The notes beneath the pieces were generated by a model. It was given only the letters and a program-made list of their open reading frames with translations. It did no database searches and was not told the DNA's origin. This document shows positions 18,680 through 26,930 of a DNA stretch of 64,000 bases, piece after piece. The number at the start of each line of letters is the position of its first letter. Positions within the stretch are counted from its first letter, which is position 1. The stretch covers positions 54,018 to 118,017 of the forward strand of contig QHTB01000149.1 in NCBI GenBank assembly GCA_003220615.1, read 5' to 3'. The position numbers and the translations under genes are program-made. Source of the DNA: Candidatus Rokuibacteriota bacterium (GTDB taxonomy: Bacteria; Methylomirabilota; Methylomirabilia; Rokubacteriales; CSP1-6).

Positions 18680-20083
18680 CTACTTGTCTTTGCCGCCGCC
18701 ACCCACCATCTTCTTCGCCCGCCACTTGTCGAAGATCTGGCGAGCTCGTGTGTTGGCCTCCAGCATCGCGTCCTTCGGCGCCATGGCACCGGTGGCCGCT
18801 TTGGCGAACATGTCGGTGATCACGTACGTGTCGAACATCTCGCCCTCGGCCGGGTTGGCGTAGCCGGGATACCCGAGGTTCGTCGACCACGGCAGCGATT
18901 TGGCGAGCAGCGCGAGCTTGTCGGCGGGGGCAGAGCCGAACGGATCCTTGTTGCACTGGGCGGCGATCCAGGCCGCGCCCGATTCCTGCTTCTTGGGGGG
19001 CGGCGTGCCGGGATCGGCGGCCGCGCCGTAGAAGGACGGGAAGTTGTAGAGCTTCGAGCCGAGCATCGAGTCACGGGAGGCATCGACCAGCGCGACCAGG
19101 AACTCCTTGGCCACGTCCTGGTTCTTCGAGAACTTCCACACCACGTAACCGGACATCACATGCTCGGAGGCGAGCTGAATGCCGGTCGGGCCCTTGAGCG
19201 CCGGGGTGAAGAAGTAGTTCTCGAGCACGGGCAGCTTGTTGTCCTGGGCCGTGCGATAGGCGGAGATCGAGTTGAGGATGTACGCCGTCTCCTGGGCGTT
19301 GAACGCCTGGTTGTTGGAGGCGGCGTTCCACGACAGCACGGCCTGGGTCATGCCGACCGAGTAGAGCTTCTTGGTGTACTCGAGCGCGCGCAGCGTCTCG
19401 GGAGAGTTGAGGACGACGTTGCTATCCTTGTCCTGGATGGAGCCGCCATGGCACCAGAGGATGTTGCGCACGGCCATGTTGGAGTCGATGTCCTGGGAAA
19501 GGCCGACACCGATCGGGATCTGCATCTGGGGGGCGACCTTCTTGATCTCCGGCGCCGCCTTCACGAGGTCGTCGTAGGTGACCGGTCCGTTCGGCATCCC
19601 GATCTTCGTCCACACTTCCTTGTGGTAGTTGCCGGGATCGGGCACCCACATGTCGGAGAGCGCGAATTGCTTCTTGGTGAACGGGTTGTAGGTCGAGCGA
19701 CGCGCCAGCTCCACCGGCTTGCCGTATTTCTTCTCGAGGCTCGTCACGACGTCGGCGAGGTCGATCACGTGCTCCTCGAAGGCGCTGGCCAGCCCGAGGA
19801 ACATGTGGATGTCGTGACCGGACTGGGCGGCGACTTCCGCGGTCGCGCGCGGAACGACGTCGGCGAACCCGACGTGGTCCACGGTGACGTCCACTCCGTG
19901 CTTGCTGCCCCACTCCTTGGCCCACGGATCGAACCACTTGTCGTAGGCGGGGACGAAGTGGCTCCACTGTAAGATTTTCAGCTGTCCGGCTGCCCGGGCA
20001 TCGCGCACCAGGATCGTGGGGCCGGCGGCCACCGCGGCCGTCGCAGCGACCGCGCCCTTGAGGAAACTGCGACGAGTGTGCAT
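18680..20083 (-). CDS. Tat-exported ABC solute-binding protein, family 1
   Basis: 467 residues. Twin-arginine signal RRSFLKG followed by AVAATAAVAAGP and a cut near ARAAG. The mature part has the family 1 pattern (LKILQWSHFVPAYDKWFDPWAKEW, split here; PVTYDDLVKAAPEIKK; GVGLSQDIDSN). Typical ligands are sugars or polyols, not proven here. AAGGAG is 9 bases before the ATG at 20083; the longer frame to 21184 is antisense to mqnE. First gene of the importer operon, divergent from mqnE. Confidence 0.92.
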   Translation of the reverse strand: MHTRRSFLKGAVAATAAVAAGPTILVRDARAAGQLKILQWSHFVPAYDKWFDPWAKEWGSKHGVDVTVDHVGFADVVPRATAEVAAQSGHDIHMFLGLASAFEEHVIDLADVVTSLEKKYGKPVELARRSTYNPFTKKQFALSDMWVPDPGNYHKEVWTKIGMPNGPVTYDDLVKAAPEIKKVAPQMQIPIGVGLSQDIDSNMAVRNILWCHGGSIQDKDSNVVLNSPETLRALEYTKKLYSVGMTQAVLSWNAASNNQAFNAQETAYILNSISAYRTAQDNKLPVLENYFFTPALKGPTGIQLASEHVMSGYVVWKFSKNQDVAKEFLVALVDASRDSMLGSKLYNFPSFYGAAADPGTPPPKKQESGAAWIAAQCNKDPFGSAPADKLALLAKSLPWSTNLGYPGYANPAEGEMFDTYVITDMFAKAATGAMAPKDAMLEANTRARQIFDKWRAKKMVGGGGKDK

Positions 20084-20143
20084 CGAGCGCTTCTCCTTTC
20101 TGATCGTCCGGAAACAGAAATCAGGATACCACCGCGCGAAATC

Positions 20144-20173
20144 TTGACACTCATCCTGACGCACCTTTAGCAT
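20144..20173 (+). promoter_or_regulatory. Sigma-70-type promoter for the mqn operon
   Basis: TTGACA at 20144-20149 and TAGCAT at 20168-20173 are separated by 18 bases, with start expected near 20180, about 48 bases before mqnE. The same TTGACA/TAGCAT pair recurs at 40732-40760 and as TAGCGT at 40581-40610. Confidence 0.65.
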
Positions 20174-20227
20174 GCAGACCGGCCGTGCCGAAGGCGGCCC
20201 GGACCGGAAGCGAGGAGGACACAGCCA

Positions 20228-21307
20228 GTGCGATTTTCCGACGGGCGGCTGACGCCGATCTGGGACAAAGTTCGGGCGGGCGCGCGGCTCACCGCCGCCG
20301 AGGGCCTGATCTTGCTCGAGACCGAGGATCTCCTCGGCGTCGGGCGCATGGCCGATCACGCCAAGCGCCGTCGCGAGGCCGACCGCGTCTACTTCGTCAT
20401 CAACCGCCACGTGACTCCGACCAACCTCTGCGTGCTCTCGTGCACGTTCTGCGGCTTCGCGCGCAAGAAGGGCGAAGCCGGCGCCTACGAGCACTCCATC
20501 GAGGACATGGTTGCGATGGTCAAGGACGGCGTGCGCGAGGTGCACATCGTGGGCGGTCACCATCCCGAGTGGCCGTTCGAGTACTACGAGCGGATGATCG
20601 AGGCGATCCACCACGCGCATCCCGAAGTCCAGATCAAGGCGTTCACCGCGGCCGAGATCGACTACTTCTGGCGGCGCTGGAAGATCGAGCCCAAGGAGGC
20701 GCTGGCCCGTCTCAAGGCCGTCGGCCTGCGCTCGATGCCAGGCGGAGGCGCCGAGATCTTCTCGTCCCGGCTGGCCCGCCTCCTCAAGTACACCGGCAAG
20801 GCCGATCCCGAGCGCTGGTGTGAGATCCACGGTATCGCCCACGCCCTCGGCATTCCCACGAACGCGACGATGCTGTACGGCCACGTGGAGACGCTGGCCG
20901 AGCGCGTCGATCACCTGGTGAGGCTGCGCGAGCAGCAGGACGCCTCTGGTGGGTTCCTCACCTTCGTCCCCCTCGCCTACCAGGTGGCGACGACGAAGCT
21001 CGTGCCGCGACAAACGCCGCCCGCCGATAGCCTCAAGACGATCGCCACGTCCCGGCTGATGCTCGACAACTTCCCCCACGTCGAAGCGTACTGGGTGACC
21101 CTGGGCGAGGAGACGGCGTCCATCGCGCTCAACTTCGGCGCTGACGACGTCAACGGCACGCTGGAGGACGAGCGCATCCAGCACCTCTCGGGCGCCGAGA
21201 CGCCGGCGGGCGTCGCCCGCGAGCAGCTCTTACGGATGATCCACGATGCCGGCAAGATCGCCGTCGAGCGCGACGCGCTCTACAACGTCGTGCAGGTGTG
21301 GAACTAG
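20228..21307 (+). CDS. mqnE: Aminofutalosine synthase
   Basis: 359 residues, GTG start with GAGGAGG about ten bases upstream. Radical SAM enzyme joining SAM with 3-enolpyruvyl-benzoate (1-carboxyvinyl-benzoate) to make aminofutalosine, the first committed step of futalosine menaquinone synthesis. Seen: cluster motif CVLSCTFCGF (CxxxCxxC, about 75-84), EVHIVGGHHPEWPFEYY typical of MqnE, and RSMPGGGAEIF. Its stop overlaps the mqnC start by one base. Confidence 0.92.
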   Translation: MRFSDGRLTPIWDKVRAGARLTAAEGLILLETEDLLGVGRMADHAKRRREADRVYFVINRHVTPTNLCVLSCTFCGFARKKGEAGAYEHSIEDMVAMVKDGVREVHIVGGHHPEWPFEYYERMIEAIHHAHPEVQIKAFTAAEIDYFWRRWKIEPKEALARLKAVGLRSMPGGGAEIFSSRLARLLKYTGKADPERWCEIHGIAHALGIPTNATMLYGHVETLAERVDHLVRLREQQDASGGFLTFVPLAYQVATTKLVPRQTPPADSLKTIATSRLMLDNFPHVEAYWVTLGEETASIALNFGADDVNGTLEDERIQHLSGAETPAGVAREQLLRMIHDAGKIAVERDALYNVVQVWN

Positions 21308-22380
21308 TGCTCGATCGCATCGCCGACAAGGCGCGCAACGGAAAGCGACTCGATCGCGACGAGGGCAGGTTCCTCCTCGCCGAGGCCGGGCTCCTCGAGC
21401 TGGGGGCTCTCGCCCAGGAGGTTCGGTTCGCGCGCGTCCCCGACAAGCGCGTGACGTTCGTCATCGACTCGAACCCCAACTACACGAACGTCTGCATCAC
21501 CGACTGCCAGTTCTGCGCCTTCTATCGGAAGCCGGGCGATCCCGAGGCGTGGACGCTCACGGTGGACGAAGTGCTGACCAAGATCGAGTTCGCGGCGTCC
21601 AAGGGCGCGACGACGGTGCTGCTCCAGGGCGGCCACAACCCGGCCCTACCGCTTCAGTACTATCTGGACCTCGTCACGGAGACGCGCCGGCGGTTTCCGC
21701 AGGTCACCCCACACTTCTTCACCGCGTCGGAGATCCAGACGATGGCCATGGTGAGCCATCTTACGATCGGCGACGTCCTCGACCGCCTGTGGGAGGCGGG
21801 ACAGCGGACGATTCCCGGCGGAGGCGCCGAGATATTGTCCGAGCGCGTGCGCACGCGCATCGAGCCCAAGAAGGGCGGCCCGGCCGCCTGGCTCGACGTC
21901 CACCGCGACGCGCACCGGCGGGGTTTCAAGTCCACGGCCACGATGATGTACGGCCACGTGGAAACCCCGGACGACGTGGTCGATCACTGGGAGGCGATCC
22001 GCGAATTACAGGACGCGCACGGTGGCTTCACGGCGTTCGTGCCGTGGTCGTTCAAGCCCGGCAACACGCTGCTCGAGAAGTGGATCAAGCACTACAAGGG
22101 CCCCAACGCGTACCTTCGAATGCTGGCGGCCTCACGTCTCTATCTGGACAACTTCGAGCACATCCAGGCGTCGTGGTTCTCGGAGGGCAAGCGCGCCGGC
22201 CAGATCGCGCTCCACTTCGGCGCCGACGACTGGGGTGGGACGCTGTTCGAGGAGAACGTGCACAAGGCCGCCGACTACGTGAACACGATCACCGTCGAGG
22301 ACATCACGGCGCTGATCCGCGAGGCCGGCTTCGCGCCGGTCCAGCGCACCACCACCTACGAGATCGTCAAGGCCTGGTAA
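21307..22380 (+). CDS. mqnC: Cyclic dehypoxanthinyl futalosine synthase
   Basis: 357 residues from the GTG at 21307, overlapping the mqnE stop (TAGTG) with AGG ten bases upstream; a GTG at 21298 is also in frame. Radical SAM enzyme cyclising dehypoxanthine futalosine. Seen: YTNVCITDCQFCAFYR cluster motif (CxxxCxxC, about 61-69), LLQGGHNPALPLQYY, RTIPGGGAEIL and GADDWGGTLFEENV. Together with mqnE and mqnD it shows menaquinone is made by the futalosine route. Confidence 0.95.
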   Translation: MLDRIADKARNGKRLDRDEGRFLLAEAGLLELGALAQEVRFARVPDKRVTFVIDSNPNYTNVCITDCQFCAFYRKPGDPEAWTLTVDEVLTKIEFAASKGATTVLLQGGHNPALPLQYYLDLVTETRRRFPQVTPHFFTASEIQTMAMVSHLTIGDVLDRLWEAGQRTIPGGGAEILSERVRTRIEPKKGGPAAWLDVHRDAHRRGFKSTATMMYGHVETPDDVVDHWEAIRELQDAHGGFTAFVPWSFKPGNTLLEKWIKHYKGPNAYLRMLAASRLYLDNFEHIQASWFSEGKRAGQIALHFGADDWGGTLFEENVHKAADYVNTITVEDITALIREAGFAPVQRTTTYEIVKAW

Positions 22381-22389
22381 TCGGCGAGG

Positions 22390-23220
22390 TCAGATCGCGT
22401 CGAGCGGGGGAACGGCGGCGATGAGGCGTTGCTGCTGGGCCTTCGTGAACAGCCGCTCCAGCGCCGCTCGCCCCTCGGCGCCCAGCGTGACCGTGTAGTC
22501 GTTGACGTACATCAGCACGAAGCGCCGGCACGTCTCCTTGTCGATCCCCCGCCCGTAGCGCATCGCGTACTCGAGCGCCTCGTCCACGTGAGCGTGGGCC
22601 CAGGCGATGGAGTCGCGCAGGCCCCGTGAGATCGCGACGTGCATCGGCTCGCCGAGGTCGCGGCGCATCACGTTCACGCCGAGGGGCAGCGGAAGGCCGG
22701 TCTCGCGCTGCCAGCGCTCGCCGAGATCGAGCACCTTCACCAGGCCCATCGAAGAATGGGTGATCTGCCCCTCGTGGATGAGCAGGCCAAGATCGGCCTG
22801 GCCCTCCAGCACCGCGCTGGGGATCTTGTCGAACGCGACCTCGATCAGCGGAGGTTCCTCCGGCAGGTACATACGCAAGAGGAGCGACGCGGTGGTGTGA
22901 CTGCCCGGAATGGCGACGACGCGCCGGGGAATCTCGCGCTCGGCGATCGGCTCGCGCGCCACGAGAATCGGGCCGTAGCCCTTGCCCATCGACGCGCCCG
23001 CATCCATCAGGCGGTAACGATCCGCGACGAGCACGTAGGTCGCCGCCGAGACGGCGGTCACCTCCAGCTCTCCGGTCCGGGCCCGGCGGTTCAATGACTC
23101 GATGTCGTCGAGCACGTGCTCGACGCGCGCGCCGGGAATGGTCACCTTGCCCGCGGTGAGGGCGTAGAACATGAACGCGTCGTCGGCGTCCGGGCTGTGG
23201 CCGATCCGAATGGTCTGCAT
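22390..23220 (-). CDS. mqnD: 1,4-dihydroxy-6-naphthoate synthase
   Basis: 276 residues from the ATG at 23220. MqnD converts cyclic dehypoxanthinyl futalosine to 1,4-dihydroxy-6-naphthoate. The fold is periplasmic-binding-protein-like: IRIGHSPDADDAFMFYAL at the start, SAATYVLVADRY, GKGYGPILVA, PGSHTTASLLLRMY and LLIHEGQITH with the catalytic His. Oriented tail-to-tail against mqnC. MqnA is a related fold, but the DADDAFM start and the HEGQ motif favour MqnD. Confidence 0.9.
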   Translation of the reverse strand: MQTIRIGHSPDADDAFMFYALTAGKVTIPGARVEHVLDDIESLNRRARTGELEVTAVSAATYVLVADRYRLMDAGASMGKGYGPILVAREPIAEREIPRRVVAIPGSHTTASLLLRMYLPEEPPLIEVAFDKIPSAVLEGQADLGLLIHEGQITHSSMGLVKVLDLGERWQRETGLPLPLGVNVMRRDLGEPMHVAISRGLRDSIAWAHAHVDEALEYAMRYGRGIDKETCRRFVLMYVNDYTVTLGAEGRAALERLFTKAQQQRLIAAVPPLDAI

Positions 23221-23266
23221 GGGCGTGTTCGCCGGCCAGGCTACCACAGACCGGCGAGTCGGTTCG

Positions 23267-23836
23267 CTAGAGCGCGAGGTTGCCCTGACGGAACCCGAGA
23301 CGAAAGTTGCCGGCCCGGATGGCGCGGATGATAGCGTCGCGCGAGCGCGGCGCATCGACCTCGATCCAGGCGCGCCCGAAGTGCACCGGCTGGTGGGCGT
23401 CGTCGGTGGCGATCTTCGCCAGCGGGATCTCCGACGAGTCGTAGACGGGGCGGTAGAGACCGGTGTCGGTGATCTCGATCGCGTCGAGGTTGATTCCCTG
23501 GGCGGTGATGCGGCGAATCCGCGTGAGCGTGTCGCGCACGCTCAGCCGGTAGCGCGCCGGATGATTGAGCACGTGCAGCGTTTCGCGGTCACCCTTCACG
23601 CGCCCCACGTGCTGCGGGAACTCGGCCCACGAGAGCTCGACGCCCGAGAACAGCAGCAGCCTGGGAGCGAGCTTGGCGATCGCTTCCCAGTAGCCCTCGG
23701 TGATCAGGTCGTCGTGGTCGGTGATCGCGAGGAAGTCATAGCCGAGCGTCTCGTACTCGGCGATGAGCCCCTCCGGCGGGAGCACGCCATCCGAGAACGT
23801 CGTGTGGGCGTGCAAGTTGCCGCGAAGGAGTGCCAT
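23267..23836 (-). CDS. PHP-domain metal-dependent phosphoesterase
   Basis: 189 residues. NLHAHTTFSDG (about 7-17) holds the HxH metal ligands, AITDHDDL a third set, SGVELSW the glutamate, VLNHPARY a His, and ATDDAH the last Asp/His. This is a complete PHP active site like YciV/RNase AM and polymerase-histidinol-phosphatase proteins, but short. The substrate is not known. Confidence 0.82.
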   Translation of the reverse strand: MALLRGNLHAHTTFSDGVLPPEGLIAEYETLGYDFLAITDHDDLITEGYWEAIAKLAPRLLLFSGVELSWAEFPQHVGRVKGDRETLHVLNHPARYRLSVRDTLTRIRRITAQGINLDAIEITDTGLYRPVYDSSEIPLAKIATDDAHQPVHFGRAWIEVDAPRSRDAIIRAIRAGNFRLGFRQGNLAL

Positions 23837-23872
23837 CAGGCCGGCTCCGGCCTGAGGAAGACGATCATTCGA

Positions 23873-24304
23873 TCAGCGTAAGGGCGGCCGCTTCGCCGGC
23901 GGAGCGGGTGGTGGCCCGCCCCACTCGATGGTGAACCCCAGCGCGAACCAGCCCGGATCCCAACGCCGTCCCGTCGCCTCGGCTCCCACCGGTGTGTTCG
24001 GTGAGATCCATCCAGCGAAGCCCACCCGGCCGGTGCTCGTTGGCGTCTCGATCTTCGTCGAAAGCGGCCCGATGAAGGCTGGATCGAAGTTCACGAGCGG
24101 CGGACTCGGGTAATTGTTCGCGTCGTACGGGCGCGTCGTCTCGTAAAGGTCGCCCGGCGGAAGGAGCAGCGTCGGCCGTGGACGTTCGGGGACTGGAGCC
24201 TCGATCTCGATCTGCTGGGCCGACGCGGATCCAATCGTCGTCAGCGCCACCACGAAGAGCCCCCCGAGCAGCCGCCACATGGCCATCATCATACCAGATG
24301 TCAT
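23873..24304 (-). CDS. Small secreted proline-rich protein of unknown function
   Basis: 143 residues with several possible ATGs at the N-terminus (24304, 24292, 24289, 24286). A clear signal peptide (LLGGLFVVALTTIGSASAQQ) is followed by a Pro-rich mature region ending in GGPPPAPPAKRPPLR. No domain recognised. It lies upstream of the PHP gene on the same strand. Confidence 0.55.
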   Translation of the reverse strand: MTSGMMMAMWRLLGGLFVVALTTIGSASAQQIEIEAPVPERPRPTLLLPPGDLYETTRPYDANNYPSPPLVNFDPAFIGPLSTKIETPTSTGRVGFAGWISPNTPVGAEATGRRWDPGWFALGFTIEWGGPPPAPPAKRPPLR

Positions 24305-24414
24305 CCGCTACAGCCGTGCCACGAACCCTCGTCTTGTTCCGCGACTATTTGGCGGGCGCCGCCATGCCACGCCCGGGCGTTCTCCCCCGACCTTTTCCGC
24401 CGTGACACCGATGC

Positions 24415-24420
24415 CATAAT
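24415..24420 (+). promoter_or_regulatory. Possible -10 box for a leaderless SDR transcript
   Basis: CATAAT ends six bases before the ATG at 24427, where transcription would begin on the start codon itself. No convincing -35 and no Shine-Dalgarno are present. Candidate only. Confidence 0.3.
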
Positions 24421-24426
24421 CCCGGC

Positions 24427-25224
24427 ATGGCAAACAGGACATTGACCGGCCGCACCGTGTTGATCACCGGTGGCGCCAGCGGGATCGGCGCCGCGTGCGC
24501 CAGGCGATTGGCGGCCGACGGCGCTCGCGTGCTCATCGCCGACGTGGATGGGGGCGCGGCCGCGAAGCTCGCCGCCGAGCTCGGCCAGCACGCCGTGCGG
24601 GCCGACGTCATACGCGCAGGCGACATCGAGGCGATGCTGGACGCCGCCTGGCAGCGCTGGGGCCGCCTCGACGTTCTCTTCAACAACGCCGGAATCATCC
24701 AGGGCAAGCCATTGCTCGACGTCACGCCCGCCGACTGGGATCGCCTGATGGACGTCAATCTCAAGGCCGTCTTCTTCGTGCTCCAGGCAACCGCGCGGCG
24801 CATGATCCAACAGGATCCGATCGCGGGCTCCGAGCTGCGGGGAAAGATGATCCACACCGCGTCCATCGCGGCCTATCGGGGTGGCCTCCCACTCACCGCC
24901 CCGTATGCCGCCTCGAAGGCAGCGGTGGTCAGCCTCGCGCGAACCGCCGCCCAGGCCTTCGCTCCACACCGTGTCACGTCGAACTGCATCTGCCCCGGTG
25001 TGGTGCAAACGCCCCTGTGGGAAAGGCTCGATGCCGAATGGTCGGCGATCGAAGGCTGGGCGACGGGCGAAGCCTGGAAGCGTCGGACCGCTGGCATTCC
25101 GCTCGGGCGGCCCGAGCGTCCTGAAGACGTGGCGGGACTCGTCGCCTTCTTCGCGTCCGCCGACTCCGATTACATGACCGGTCAGGCCATCAATATTGAT
25201 GGAGGCCTGGTGATGGGCAACTGA
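24427..25224 (+). CDS. Short-chain dehydrogenase/reductase
   Basis: 265 residues. Cofactor motif TGGASGIG (about 14-21), NNAG at about 89-92, and catalytic YAASK (about 158-162) preceded by the Ser of HTASIAAYRGG. C-terminal GQAINIDGGLVM is typical of classical SDRs. An NAD(P)-dependent alcohol dehydrogenase or ketoreductase; the substrate is unknown. Confidence 0.92.
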   Translation: MANRTLTGRTVLITGGASGIGAACARRLAADGARVLIADVDGGAAAKLAAELGQHAVRADVIRAGDIEAMLDAAWQRWGRLDVLFNNAGIIQGKPLLDVTPADWDRLMDVNLKAVFFVLQATARRMIQQDPIAGSELRGKMIHTASIAAYRGGLPLTAPYAASKAAVVSLARTAAQAFAPHRVTSNCICPGVVQTPLWERLDAEWSAIEGWATGEAWKRRTAGIPLGRPERPEDVAGLVAFFASADSDYMTGQAINIDGGLVMGN

Positions 25225-25354
25225 CGGCATCTCGGCCGTAATGAAGATCTTCCAATTGATAGCCTCTGGCCCACGTGTTGCAGTAAGCCTGTTGATCGCG
25301 CAGCGCCCAGGAGGCCTCGTCGTGAAAGGCGTGTACAGGCAGCTGCAAAAATTC

Positions 25355-25537
25355 ATGAGCGTGCACGAAGGGTGCGGGCCCAACGCCGTGGCCGTAGCCG
25401 CTGTGCCTCCGCCCGGTCCCGAGGGGTACAACCTCTCGGCGTGTTGCGACTGCGGGGCGACCTTCGAGCGCTGGGTGAGCGCCGAGGACGCGCGGCACGA
25501 CATGATCTTCACGACCCTGCTCGTCTCCTGGAACTGA
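25355..25537 (+). CDS. Small CxCG cysteine-motif protein
   Basis: 60 residues from the ATG at 25355 (the frame is open back to 25241 as 98 residues). It contains SACCDCGATFERWVSAEDA, a compact cysteine motif followed by an aromatic/basic patch, and ends LLVSWN. With so few cysteines it could bind zinc only as a dimer. No good Shine-Dalgarno. Recognised only as a plausible small protein; it lies convergent to the next SDR. Confidence 0.42.
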   Translation: MSVHEGCGPNAVAVAAVPPPGPEGYNLSACCDCGATFERWVSAEDARHDMIFTTLLVSWN

Positions 25538-25540
25538 TCC

Positions 25541-26404
25541 TCACCACACGAAGCCGTAACGACGGCGCATCAGGTCGAGGTATTCCTCGTCGGCCATGGG
25601 TCGACCGGTCGCCACGTATTCCTCGTCGCTCAACCGCTGGCGCCCCGCGGTCAGCCGCCGGGCGTCCTCGCCCACCAGCCAGCGCAGCTTCGGCTCGGGG
25701 GTCGTGACCGCCTCGTAGATCACGGCCGCCACGTCCGACGGCTGGCTCGGCATCTTCATCTGCATCTGGTAGAAGAGCAGCAGCCGGTGCACGTGGACGC
25801 GGTAGGGCGAGGCGGGATCGGCGAACCGCCTGGCCTTCGAGAAGATCGGCGTGACGACGACGCCCGGTTCGACGACGGCCACGCGGATCCCGAAGGCGAG
25901 GACTTCCTGGGCCAGGGCTTCGCTCGCGGCTTCGAGGGCGTGCTTGACCGCCGAGTAGTGACCGTGCCCGGCGATGGCGAGCCGACCGGCGATCGAGCTC
26001 ACGTTCACGATAGCTCCACTGCGGCGCTCCCTCATCCCCGGCAGCACGGCCTGGATCATGCGAATGGTTCCGAAGTAGTTCGTCTCGAACATGGACTTCG
26101 CGAACTCGATCGGCACGTCCTCGATCGGGCCGCCCCCGCCGATCCCCGCGTTGTTCACGAGGGCGTCGATACGGCCCGAGCGTGCGATGACCTCCTGCAC
26201 GCCACGCCGCACGGATGCATCGTCATCGACGTCGAGCGTCAGCGGAGCAATCTTCAGCTTGTCGCTCTCGATCGCCGCCGTGAGCTCCCAGGCAGTGCTC
26301 GGATGACGAACGCCCGCATGGACCTCGTCACCGAGCCGCGCGAAGTGGCGCGCGGTGGCGAGGCCGATGCCGCTGCTGCAACCCGTGATCAGGACGACGG
26401 CCAT
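25541..26404 (-). CDS. Short-chain dehydrogenase/reductase
   Basis: 287 residues from the ATG at 26404, which has GGAGG five bases upstream; a GTG at 26408-26410 is less likely. Motifs are TGCSSGIG (about 7-14), NNAG, the Ser of VNVSSIAG and YSAVK (about 151-155). The C-terminal extension (about 220-287, rich in E and R) is longer than in classical SDRs. The substrate is unknown. Confidence 0.9.
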   Translation of the reverse strand: MAVVLITGCSSGIGLATARHFARLGDEVHAGVRHPSTAWELTAAIESDKLKIAPLTLDVDDDASVRRGVQEVIARSGRIDALVNNAGIGGGGPIEDVPIEFAKSMFETNYFGTIRMIQAVLPGMRERRSGAIVNVSSIAGRLAIAGHGHYSAVKHALEAASEALAQEVLAFGIRVAVVEPGVVVTPIFSKARRFADPASPYRVHVHRLLLFYQMQMKMPSQPSDVAAVIYEAVTTPEPKLRWLVGEDARRLTAGRQRLSDEEYVATGRPMADEEYLDLMRRRYGFVW

Positions 26405-26930
26405 GGACACCTCCGATTCATGGCATGCCTCGTCGGGCGGCCATTCTATGCGATCCGGAGGGGGGCTTCTTCAACCCTGGGGTTCGTGACGGCACTGGTT
26501 GGTGTCGCTGAGACTGACATGGTCACCATCCTTCACCGCTGGCCTCTCCGCTAATGCGCGTCACGTCGACGCTTCCACGTGCGGCGCGCTCTTTGCACTA
26601 TCTTCGGTCGACTCGGGCTCTGATCTTTCTCATTAGAGGAAGAGCGGCGCCGTTCGCCGGCACCCTCCCGTACGGCGAACGGTCGCCGTTCTCCTCGATC
26701 AAGCACGCCCCGACCGTTCCTTATAACCTCGTGTCGCGCGCTCGTTCCGCACTCTTCATCGTGGCCGTCGCAGTCGTGTCGATGATCCTGGCTCCGCTGT
26801 CGGCTGTCGCGCAGAAAGCCGGAACGATGCCGCTATCGCATGAACGTCGAGGCGATGTGCGACCTCGGCGAGCGGGTCGAGGAAGGCGGCGAGTCGCGAG
26901 TCGACGCAACCTTCTATATGGATGCTGTGC
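26405..26930. other. 526-base stretch without a firm gene; possible decayed secreted ORF
   Basis: On the plus strand a frame from 26554 contains a signal-like run (LFIVAVAVVSMILAPLSAVAQ) at about 26750-26815, then turns into Arg-rich shadow sequence. The neighbouring frame right after it reads a protein-like tail (MNVEAMCDLGERVEEGG...) from about 26838 to a TGA at 26948-26950. Joined by a one-base shift these would form a short exported protein, so a broken gene is possible. A 10-bp perfect hairpin sits at 26650-26682. Confidence 0.3.
26650..26682. repeat. 10-bp inverted repeat in an intergenic region
   Basis: CCGTTCGCCG (26650-26659) pairs exactly with CGGCGAACGG (26673-26682) across a 13-base loop. 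No T tract follows on either strand. It lies about 250 bases beyond the HMG-CoA-synthase-like stop and could be a transcript end or a binding site. Confidence 0.5.

Noticed and set aside
18680..21184. 834-codon minus-strand frame including the binding protein
   Set aside because: The first 367 codons are antisense to mqnE; the Tat signal and Shine-Dalgarno fix the real start at 20083.
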